A model generated the notes under the pieces. It ran no database searches and was not told the DNA's origin. It worked only from the letters and a program-made list of their open reading frames with translations. Source: Candidatus Altimarinota bacterium (GTDB taxonomy: Bacteria; Patescibacteriota; Gracilibacteria; UBA4473). Taken from it: a DNA stretch of 15,816 bases. This document shows, piece after piece, positions 1 through 5,443 of this stretch. Position numbers and translations under genes: made by a program. Positions within the stretch are counted from its first letter, which is position 1; each line of letters opens with the position of its first letter. Where the stretch lies: assembly GCA_905478675.1 (NCBI GenBank), contig CAJQJI010000114.1:1-15816 (forward strand), given 5' to 3'.

Positions 1-294
1 TTCCCCGCGGGTACTTTAAGTGGAGCGCCAAAACTCCGCGCGATTAAATTAATCCAACAAGCCGAAAGTGCCCCACGGAATTTGTATGGTGGCGCGATGG
101 GGTATTTTTCGGCCGACGGCAACATGGAACTTTGTATCGCCATTCGCTCTTTTTTCTTAAAAGACGGAGTGGCGCGGTTCCGCACTGGGGCTGGCGTCGT
201 GCAAGATTCAGACCCGAAAAAAGAATGGTTAGAAGTGCATAATAAAGCGAAGAGTCTATGCAAAATTTTTAACTATGGGCTGCGAAATTCGTAA
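1..294 (+). CDS. trpE: Anthranilate synthase component I, C-terminal part (5' truncated by the window edge)
   Basis: Reading frame 1 is open from the first base and ends with TAA. It encodes the last 97 residues of a chorismate-utilising enzyme. The visible conserved blocks are FPAGTLSGAPK at the very start, YGGAMGYF, the GNMELCIAIRS strand, GAGVV-DS and the terminal E-x-x-NKA helix. These are the chorismate and Mg-binding core of TrpE/PabB enzymes. TrpE makes anthranilate from chorismate using ammonia delivered by TrpG, the first committed step to tryptophan. The GNMELCIAIR wording and the neighbouring trpG and trpD favour TrpE over PabB. The downstream 2H gene starts 28 bases after the stop, so it is probably co-transcribed. 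The N-terminal part with the feedback-inhibition site lies outside the window. Confidence 0.93.
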   Translation, partial: FPAGTLSGAPKLRAIKLIQQAESAPRNLYGGAMGYFSADGNMELCIAIRSFFLKDGVARFRTGAGVVQDSDPKKEWLEVHNKAKSLCKIFNYGLRNS

Positions 295-322
295 GCTCCC
301 ACCCACTTATTAAACTAAAAAT

Positions 323-970
323 ATGACGGATAATTTAAGGCTCAAATTTGAAAATAACTGGCAGCAAAATCATAGCCAATTTGGTCAAAACACGTGGGAA
401 CAAGAAGCCGATTTTTGTTATTTCATAGAAAGTCCGCTGCCCCTAGAAACCGCGCAAAAACTGTGCGACCAAGCCAATCAGTTCAAAGAAAATTTTAAGG
501 TAGAAGGCGGCACTTGGCTGAGCCCAGAAAATATGCATTTAACCCTGACTTTGCCAGGGAGACTCGGAACGCATTTTCAAAAAAATGATTTAGCGTTTAT
601 GAAAAAAACTTTGGCCGATATTACCGCCCAAACGCCCGCTTTCGAACTCACACTGCAAAACTTTAACGTCTTTCCAACCACCCTTTGGGCTGAAGTTTAC
701 GACCAATCTGGTCGCCTACAACAACTACACGAAACCTTGTGTAACGAGATTCCTTTCTCACAACACCCCGAGTTTCGGTATGCCAATTTCTTACCCCATA
801 TTTCGGTGGCTTACGGCGCGCAAACCGCGTCCCCATTAGCGCAAACCGCGGAACGCACGTTTGAACCACTCACCTTCACGCTCGACACGCTTTGCTTAGG
901 ACGAGCGAAGTGGCAGGGCAACGAACTTACTAAAGTAAAATCGGCTGAATACATGCTTAAACAATCATGA
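323..970 (+). CDS. 2H phosphoesterase / 2'-5' RNA ligase-like protein
   Basis: This 215-residue protein has the two His-x-Ser/Thr-x signatures of the 2H phosphoesterase superfamily, HLTL at residues 72-75 and HISV at 159-162, separated by about 85 residues as in LigT/CPDase-type enzymes. Family members hydrolyse 2',3'-cyclic or 2'-5' phosphodiester bonds in RNA or small nucleotides; the substrate here cannot be read from sequence. A hydrophilic stretch of about 30 residues precedes the fold, and no signal peptide or membrane segment is seen. The ATG at 323 has no Shine-Dalgarno, like most genes here. The stop overlaps the trpG start (ATGA), so the two are translationally coupled and the gene lies inside the tryptophan operon, which is an unusual place for this family. 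Confidence 0.85.
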   Translation: MTDNLRLKFENNWQQNHSQFGQNTWEQEADFCYFIESPLPLETAQKLCDQANQFKENFKVEGGTWLSPENMHLTLTLPGRLGTHFQKNDLAFMKKTLADITAQTPAFELTLQNFNVFPTTLWAEVYDQSGRLQQLHETLCNEIPFSQHPEFRYANFLPHISVAYGAQTASPLAQTAERTFEPLTFTLDTLCLGRAKWQGNELTKVKSAEYMLKQS

Positions 971-1551
971 AAAAACTACTCCTCATCGATAATTATGACT
1001 CTTTCACCTACAACTTGGTGCAGTATTTTCAAAGCTTAGGGGTGGAAGTAACCGTGAAGCGAAACGATGAAGTGACGCTGGATGAAGCTAAAAGCCTCAA
1101 GCCTGATTTTTTAGTGTTTTCCCCGGGGCCGGGCACGGTTGAAAACCCCAAAGATATTGGCGTGGGACCCGAATTATTTAATCATTTCCGTGCTCAAATC
1201 CCAATTTTGGGCGTCTGTTTAGGGCACCAAATGATGGGGCAAATTTTTGGCGGCACGATTATTAAAATCGAACCGCAGCACGGTAAACGCTGGAACATGA
1301 AAGTGTTAGACAAATCCGGGCTTTTTAAAGGGTTTAACGACACTTTTGAAGGCATGCGGTACCATTCGATGGTGGTGGAACCTGGTTCTTTTGATGAAGC
1401 GCTGAACGTAACGGCCGTGACGGACGACGAGCACCAACACATTATGGCCTTTGAAAAACCAGACGAAAAGTTGTTTGCGGTGCAGTTTCACCCAGAATCG
1501 ATTGGAACGAAAGAAGGGATGAAGATTTTAGAAAATTTTATTCGAGCATGA
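967..1551 (+). CDS. trpG: Anthranilate synthase component II (glutamine amidotransferase)
   Basis: This 194-residue class-I glutamine amidotransferase has typical TrpG/PabA length. It begins with LLLIDNYDSFTYNLVQYF, followed by SPGPGTVENPKDIG (the oxyanion/glutamine loop) and the nucleophile elbow GVCLGHQ with Cys84. RYHSMVV lies near residue 131, and the catalytic dyad His175/Glu177 sits in FAVQFHPES. It releases ammonia from glutamine for TrpE to aminate chorismate. In small genomes one such subunit may also serve p-aminobenzoate synthase, but the trpE and trpD neighbours point to tryptophan. It overlaps the upstream gene by four bases (ATGA) and trpD in the same way, which suggests coupled translation. 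No frameshift or missing catalytic residue is seen. Confidence 0.94.
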   Translation: MKKLLLIDNYDSFTYNLVQYFQSLGVEVTVKRNDEVTLDEAKSLKPDFLVFSPGPGTVENPKDIGVGPELFNHFRAQIPILGVCLGHQMMGQIFGGTIIKIEPQHGKRWNMKVLDKSGLFKGFNDTFEGMRYHSMVVEPGSFDEALNVTAVTDDEHQHIMAFEKPDEKLFAVQFHPESIGTKEGMKILENFIRA

Positions 1552-2516
1552 ACACCGCCCAATTTGTTCTTGATAACGCAGAAACTAAACCGAATGCGGT
1601 AAAGTCTATGTTGACGGCTTTGCACGAACGCGGTGAAACCGTCAGTGATATTTTAGAGTTTGTGACGGAGCTCGAAGCGCGCAAAATAAAAGTGCCGCAT
1701 CCAGGCAAACCAGTGTTTGATGTGTGTGGAACGGGCGGCAGCGGGAAATCACGGATAAATTTATCAACCGCTTTGGCGTTAAAGTTAAGCCAATCCCCAG
1801 AAACTTTAAAAGCCATGGATTCGGCTTCCACAAATAAGCCTCGTAATTCGCTAGGTGCTCAAGGAAACCTTAACGACGAAGTGCGCAGCGAATCCCGTTT
1901 CTGTATTGCTAAACACGGAAATAAGGCGGCCAGTGGGCGTGTGGGTAGTTTTGATGTGATTGAAAAACTTCAACTGCCGGTGGGTGATACGCCCGAAAAA
2001 GTATCGGCTCAATTGGCCGATAAAAATTTAAGCTTTGTGTTTGCACCGGCGTTTCATCCGGCGCTTAAACCGATGGCGCCGATTCGGCAATCGATTGGGC
2101 ACCCGACTATTTTTAATTACTTAGGCCCGCTGCTTAACCCAGTGCCACTAGCCGGACAAATGATTGGGGTGCCTCGTTTAGAAGTGGGCGACAAACTGGC
2201 CGAAGTGTGTGCGCATTTGGGCAAAAACGCGGTGCTTGTGCACGACACCGCTTTTGGCTTGGATGATGTTTCCATCGGCGGCGCGACACGGTTTTGGATG
2301 ACCCGAGTGGGCGATAAAAAAGTTCATAGCGGGGCCTTTTTCCCCGAAGATTATGGTTTTGAGACGGTAAAAGATTTTTCTGAAATTGCGGGCGGTGATG
2401 CCCAAACCAACCAACAAATTGTCGAACAACTGCTAGCGGGCACGGCTACCAAAGCCCAGCAAGACTTTTTAGGGATTAACCAAACCATTGCTACCGAATT
2501 TTTTAAACGGTTTTAA
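1548..2516 (+). CDS. trpD: Anthranilate phosphoribosyltransferase with an internal insertion
   Basis: TrpD transfers phosphoribose from PRPP to anthranilate. The 322-residue product has the family landmarks in order: an N-terminal helical domain, CGTGG at residues 60-64, INLST at 70-74, AKHGNKAASG at 121-130, HPALKP--IRQSIG-PTIFNYLGPLLNP, and LDDVSIGG-T. Two points are odd. Between the NLST helix and KHGN there are 47 residues where the usual count is about 14, so about 33 hydrophilic residues (roughly 81-117, rich in Ser, Asn, Lys) are inserted. The usual GTGGDG is GTGGSG, losing the Asp, and the metal-binding Asp-Glu pair is Asp-Asp. The frame is continuous, so these are not obvious sequencing frameshifts. 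The start overlaps trpG (ATGA). No trpC, trpF, trpB or trpA follows. Confidence 0.9.
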   Translation: MNTAQFVLDNAETKPNAVKSMLTALHERGETVSDILEFVTELEARKIKVPHPGKPVFDVCGTGGSGKSRINLSTALALKLSQSPETLKAMDSASTNKPRNSLGAQGNLNDEVRSESRFCIAKHGNKAASGRVGSFDVIEKLQLPVGDTPEKVSAQLADKNLSFVFAPAFHPALKPMAPIRQSIGHPTIFNYLGPLLNPVPLAGQMIGVPRLEVGDKLAEVCAHLGKNAVLVHDTAFGLDDVSIGGATRFWMTRVGDKKVHSGAFFPEDYGFETVKDFSEIAGGDAQTNQQIVEQLLAGTATKAQQDFLGINQTIATEFFKRF

Positions 2517-2523
2517 TTAAACC

Positions 2524-2621
2524 GTCATCCTAACCTGGCGGGAGGGAGATTCTGAGTCTTTTGGGTTAAAAAAGTTTTGTCTTGGCGAGGCACGAAGCCA
2601 TTTCTGGAGCCAGTAGATGAC
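2524..2621. repeat. Degenerate palindromic intergenic element, about 98 bp
   Basis: The element begins with GTCATC-n5-CTGGC and ends with the complementary GCCAG-n2-GATGAC, giving imperfect terminal inverted repeats around a non-coding interior. Its wording (GTCATCCT-like end, GGGAGGGAGATTCTGAGTC, GGCGAGGCACGAAGCCA, CTGGAGCCAGTAGATGAC) recalls the dispersed GTCATCC/GGATGAC palindromic repeats found between genes in many bacteria. That resemblance is from memory and was not searched. No second copy is present in this window. It fills most of the 135-base gap between trpD and the ygjV-like gene, and no intrinsic terminator is visible there. Confidence 0.5.
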
Positions 2622-2651
2622 ACCGCCCTGGTTTTGAGTACCTTGCCTTCG

Positions 2652-3206
2652 ATGCTTGAACTTTTTCAAACTTACTTTGCCCAAGCGCCGGCTTTTGGCT
2701 GGAACGCGTTTTGGATCTCGCAAAGCTTGATGCTGGTGGCGCTGGGTTGCGATTTAGTGTCGTGGCAGTGCCAACAACGCCGCGTTATTTTAATGTGGCT
2801 CACGGTCTCGACCATTTTTATTGGCACGCATTTAATGCTGCTTGAAGAATATACGGCTGGGACTTTAATTTACATCTCCACACTGAGATTTATCACTTCT
2901 ATTTTTACCACCAACGCCAAGTTTATGTGGGGATTTTTGGTTTTGATACTCGTTGTGGCGGGGCTGACGTACGAAAAACCAATTGATTTAATCGCTATTA
3001 CCGCCAACGTTATTTTTAACTACGCGGCCTTTAGACCAAACGACAAAACGCTCCGCCTCTGGACCATGCTGGGTACCAGCATTTGGATTAGTTTTAATAT
3101 TTTAATTTTTACGCCCGCCGGCATATTTTTAGAAAGCGTCTTTTTGCTTAGTAACCTAGCGGGCTATTATCGGTATTACATTCGTGGCACCAAAAACTTG
3201 ACGTAA
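2652..3206 (+). CDS. YgjV-like multi-pass inner membrane protein
   Basis: The 184-residue product is strongly hydrophobic with about five to six membrane segments. The pattern matches the YgjV family: an N-terminal segment ending in a Cys/Trp/Gln-rich turn (SWQCQQRRVIL), a HLMLLEEYTAGTLIY-like segment, an R-F/S helix, a short helix pair, and an N-terminal-type end (NLAGYYRYYIR). The function of the family is not established. The frame is open upstream to a TTG at 2577, but that extension translates the palindromic element at 2524-2621 and is not hydrophobic, so the ATG at 2652 is preferred. The gene follows trpD on the same strand without a visible terminator. It may be a passenger of that operon or have its own promoter. 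Confidence 0.7.
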   Translation: MLELFQTYFAQAPAFGWNAFWISQSLMLVALGCDLVSWQCQQRRVILMWLTVSTIFIGTHLMLLEEYTAGTLIYISTLRFITSIFTTNAKFMWGFLVLILVVAGLTYEKPIDLIAITANVIFNYAAFRPNDKTLRLWTMLGTSIWISFNILIFTPAGIFLESVFLLSNLAGYYRYYIRGTKNLT

Positions 3207-3248
3207 AGCTGTTATTGTCTACGATCGGCGGGATTTAACGTAAATATT

Positions 3249-3599
3249 ATGGCTCGAGTTTGTCAATTAACCGGTAAAAAGACTACTTCAGGAAACAATC
3301 GTCCTTTCAGTTTGAAAGCGACTAAACGGACTTTCCGACCGAATTTGTTTGTGAAAAAAATGTTCAACCCAGAAACGGGACGAGTAGAAAAAATGAAACT
3401 TTCTGCAAAAGCGATTCGAACGCTTAAAAAATGGCAAGCCGAAGGCGCGGCTAAAGTTGAAGATACAGCTAAAGTTGGAGCCGACCACGATGCAGGAACT
3501 GGAAAACACGTTAAGAAAGAAAAATTAACGCCAAAACAAAAGAAAGAACTTGAAGCTAAAAAGGAAGAAGCCGCGAAAGAAGCTGGTGAAGCCGCATAG
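3249..3599 (+). CDS. rpmB: 50S ribosomal protein L28 with a charged C-terminal extension
   Basis: Residues 1 to about 62 match L28: MARVCQLTGKKTTSGNN, then K-A-TKRTFRPNLFVKKMF, TGRVEKMKLSAKAIRTLKK. L28 is a large-subunit protein usually near 60-80 residues. This one has 116, because about 54 Lys/Glu/Ala-rich residues follow the conserved core and replace the usual C-terminal helix. The tail resembles the disordered or helical alanine-lysine tails seen on some ribosomal proteins of reduced genomes (general impression, not searched). The ATG at 3249 has no Shine-Dalgarno. A strong intrinsic terminator lies 29 bases after the stop, so this is the end of a transcript. Confidence 0.92.
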   Translation: MARVCQLTGKKTTSGNNRPFSLKATKRTFRPNLFVKKMFNPETGRVEKMKLSAKAIRTLKKWQAEGAAKVEDTAKVGADHDAGTGKHVKKEKLTPKQKKELEAKKEEAAKEAGEAA

Positions 3600-3628
3600 T
3601 TTAAAAACTTTCTCAAAAATTAGAATTT

Positions 3629-3656
3629 AAAGTCTCGCTCTGGCGAGACTTTTTTT
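3629..3656 (+). terminator. Intrinsic terminator after rpmB
   Basis: A nine-base perfect stem (AAGTCTCGC at 3630-3638 with GCGAGACTT at 3643-3651) closes a TCTG loop and runs directly into a T-run to 3656. One more A-T pair can extend it. It closes the rpmB transcript only 15 bases before the ATG of the next gene. Confidence 0.93.
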
Positions 3657-3657
3657 A

Positions 3658-3663
3658 TATATT
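3658..3663 (+). promoter_or_regulatory. Possible -10 element giving a leaderless mRNA
   Basis: TATATT lies between the end of the rpmB terminator and the ATG at 3671. A start point seven bases downstream would fall at the start codon itself. No good -35 hexamer is seen (the position overlaps the terminator hairpin), so this is a weak prediction. The alternative is read-through of the terminator. Confidence 0.3.
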
Positions 3664-3670
3664 GCGCGCA

Positions 3671-4111
3671 ATGAAAGTAATTATTCTAGAAAATTTACGA
3701 AGTCTGCATAACGTTGGTTCGATTCTACGAACGGCTGATGGTGCGGGCTGGGACAAAGTATACCTAACCGGATACACAGGCTGCCCCCCAGACCGACGCA
3801 TTGAAAAAGTGTCACTCGGGGCCGAAGAGTTTTTAGCCTGGGAACATAATCCGTCCCCTATAGAGTGCGTACAAACCTTAAAAGCCGATGGCTTCAAAAT
3901 TTTTTCCCTAGAACAAACCAGCCAGTCCGTTGATTTACTAAGCTATCGGAACCAAGCAGAAAACATAGCCTTAGTGCTAGGAAACGAAGTGGAAGGGGTG
4001 AGCCCCGAGTTACTCGCCGAATCTGATGTCCATTTAGAAATCCCTATGCGAGGGCAAAAAGGCTCACTTAATGTTTCGATTGCGGCGGGCGTGGCACTCT
4101 ATCAACTCTAA
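3671..4111 (+). CDS. SpoU/TrmH-family RNA 2'-O-methyltransferase (catalytic domain only)
   Basis: The 146-residue protein is a minimal SpoU (SPOUT) methyltransferase. Motif 1 is ENLRSLHNVGSILRTADGAG with the conserved Asn and Arg near residues 7-20. Motif 2 is ALVLGNEVEGVSPELL and motif 3 is IPMRGQKGSLNVSIAAGVALY, which together form the SAM-binding trefoil knot. These enzymes methylate ribose 2'-OH in tRNA or rRNA. The lack of an N-terminal RNA-binding domain resembles TrmL-size proteins, while motif wording is closer to TrmH/RlmB, so the target base is not assignable. A TTG nine bases upstream (3662) is in frame, but ATG 3671 starts the conserved strand. The 5' leader can be only a few bases long because the rpmB terminator ends at 3656. 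Confidence 0.88.
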   Translation: MKVIILENLRSLHNVGSILRTADGAGWDKVYLTGYTGCPPDRRIEKVSLGAEEFLAWEHNPSPIECVQTLKADGFKIFSLEQTSQSVDLLSYRNQAENIALVLGNEVEGVSPELLAESDVHLEIPMRGQKGSLNVSIAAGVALYQL

Positions 4112-4115
4112 ATAC

Positions 4116-4143
4116 AAAAAAACTCCAGCAAAGCTGAAGTTTT
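4116..4143 (-). terminator. Intrinsic terminator of the tRNA-Tyr / MFS / elp3 strand
   Basis: The arms 4121-4129 and 4133-4141 form a nine-base stem with one mismatch around a three-base loop. On the minus strand the stem is followed by seven T residues (complement of 4116-4122, partly within the stem). It begins three bases past the tRNA-Tyr CCA end. On the plus strand it is followed by only about four T, so it may also weakly stop the methyltransferase transcript. Confidence 0.75.
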
Positions 4144-4145
4144 CA

Positions 4146-4230
4146 TGGTGGGCAGTGAGGGATTCGAACCCCCGAAGACGGAGTCGTCTGATTTACAGTC
4201 AGATGCGTTTGGCCACTTCGCTAACTACCC
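4146..4230 (-). tRNA. tRNA-Tyr (anticodon GUA)
   Basis: The 85-base minus-strand sequence folds as a class II tRNA. The acceptor arms GGGTAGT and ACTGCCC pair over seven bases, followed by discriminator A and an encoded CCA. The anticodon stem TCTGA/TCAGA encloses CTGTAAA with GTA in the centre (complement of 4194-4196). There is a long variable arm with GAC/GTC, and a T-arm with TTCGAAT. The long variable arm is as expected for bacterial tRNA-Tyr. The encoded CCA means the 3' end need not be added after transcription. It has its own promoter and terminator. Confidence 0.95.
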
Positions 4231-4265
4231 GATAAGTATCTAGAAAATTCCCCTAGACGAGGGCG

Positions 4266-4293
4266 AGTCTAAGAAGCTCCAAAGAATTGTCAA
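4266..4293 (-). promoter_or_regulatory. Sigma70-like promoter of tRNA-Tyr
   Basis: On the minus strand TTGACA (4293-4288, perfect -35) is followed after 16 bases by TAGACT (4271-4266, four of six -10 bases). The predicted start near 4259 gives a leader of about 28 bases to the tRNA 5' end. The -35 begins five bases after the stop codon of the MFS gene, so the tRNA does not depend on read-through from it. Confidence 0.7.
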
Positions 4294-4297
4294 TGTC

Positions 4298-5443
4298 TTA
4301 CATCTTTCTAAACGCAAACGCCCACAGCCCAGCCACCACAAACACGGCGCCAAGCCAAATAGTCTCAACCTGCATTAACAACAGCACAATCCAACTCATC
4401 CACACGACCCGCGTTAACCCTAAAAATATTTCACGTACCACTAAATAATCTAAGGTTTGCCCTTTTTGCTCTTCTCCAATTTCCATCATGCGTGAATCCC
4501 AAGAAATTTGGAAGATGGGCCCTAAAATGGCCCCAAGCCACTGAATCCCAAAAATAACGGGAAGCGTGCTAAATTTTATATACACCACTCGTAAGCTGAC
4601 ATCCGCCCACCGACTCCATATTCCATATTTAAGCATTTTGGTGGCCGATATTTTGTCCGTTAATTTTCCAATCCATTTCGACGTAAAAATTTCTAATGCG
4701 GCTGTAACCGAAGATACAATCCCCATCATGGTAAAACTCCCCACTACCGCCTTAAAGTACAATGGCCACAAAATCCACATCGTGTCACCAATAATGGCAT
4801 CGGCTATAAAGCCCCACCGTCGTGGGCGGGCCCAAAAAGTGTTTTTTAAAATCCCTTTGGCCGTTCCCCAATCATGCATAATCGCGCCAGTAGGCTTCAA
4901 CTGACTCGTTATTATCATAGAGACTAAAAAACAAAGCATTGCCACGTATAGCACAAAAGAGCCTCGGTCGGTATCAAGCATATACCCCGTCAGAACTGGG
5001 GCCACAAGCCCCACACCAACACCAAGCATCCGGAAAATTCCTAAATAGTTTCCACGGCTACCATCACGTGTGGCTAAAACCGACAAAAAGTGCCAGCTCG
5101 GCCAAAAACAAGACAGGAACAAAATAAAACTAACATTCAGTAACCAAAAACTAAACGTTCCCGTCCACCCCAACCCCAACACGCCATAAAACACCGTTTG
5201 CCACAATAACCCCATTTGCACCATGCCGCGCACCCCTAAAAACTTCACTCCATAGTGATTTAAAGGCCATACCAGCAAACCAAACGCCGCCTGACTCGAG
5301 GCAAACCAAGCCACGGTTTGCCAGTCGGTCAAACCGTAATTTTGTTGAATAAAAAAGGGGAAAAACACACCAATGAGCCCTTGCCCAAGCAGGGCGAACC
5401 CTTGCATGGTTAACAGCGATTTTTGAGTTTTTTTGTGCGGCAT
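4298..5443 (-). CDS. Major facilitator superfamily transporter
   Basis: The 381-residue protein has about eleven to twelve hydrophobic segments in two halves separated by a central hydrophilic linker near residues 185-205, as in MFS carriers. Features include an amphipathic start (MPHKKTQKS), a GLTDWQTVAWFASSQAAFGLLV helix pair, RDGSRGNYLGIFRMLGVGVG in the region of the motif typical of drug or sugar carriers, and a basic cytoplasmic end. The substrate cannot be told from sequence. Its ATG shares its A with the last base of the elp3 stop (TAATG), so translation is probably by termination-reinitiation after elp3 and the two are one transcript. No functional link to tRNA modification is known; co-location may reflect genome compaction only. 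Confidence 0.8.
   Translation of the reverse strand: MPHKKTQKSLLTMQGFALLGQGLIGVFFPFFIQQNYGLTDWQTVAWFASSQAAFGLLVWPLNHYGVKFLGVRGMVQMGLLWQTVFYGVLGLGWTGTFSFWLLNVSFILFLSCFWPSWHFLSVLATRDGSRGNYLGIFRMLGVGVGLVAPVLTGYMLDTDRGSFVLYVAMLCFLVSMIITSQLKPTGAIMHDWGTAKGILKNTFWARPRRWGFIADAIIGDTMWILWPLYFKAVVGSFTMMGIVSSVTAALEIFTSKWIGKLTDKISATKMLKYGIWSRWADVSLRVVYIKFSTLPVIFGIQWLGAILGPIFQISWDSRMMEIGEEQKGQTLDYLVVREIFLGLTRVVWMSWIVLLLMQVETIWLGAVFVVAGLWAFAFRKM

Noticed and set aside
967..1551. Possible reassignment of UGA as a sense codon, as in Gracilibacteria.
   Set aside because: TGA ends the 2H gene at 970 and trpG at 1551 exactly where the next conserved proteins begin, and no in-frame TGA is needed inside any conserved gene.
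2577..2651. N-terminal extension of the YgjV-like protein from a TTG at 2577.
   Set aside because: The extension translates part of the palindromic intergenic element and does not look like a membrane or signal segment; the ATG at 2652 precedes the family-like region.
3263..3616. Minus-strand open frame of 117 codons opposite rpmB.
   Set aside because: It is the reverse complement of a Lys/Glu/Ala-rich gene, giving a Phe/Ser/Ala-rich translation; no family features or promoter are seen.
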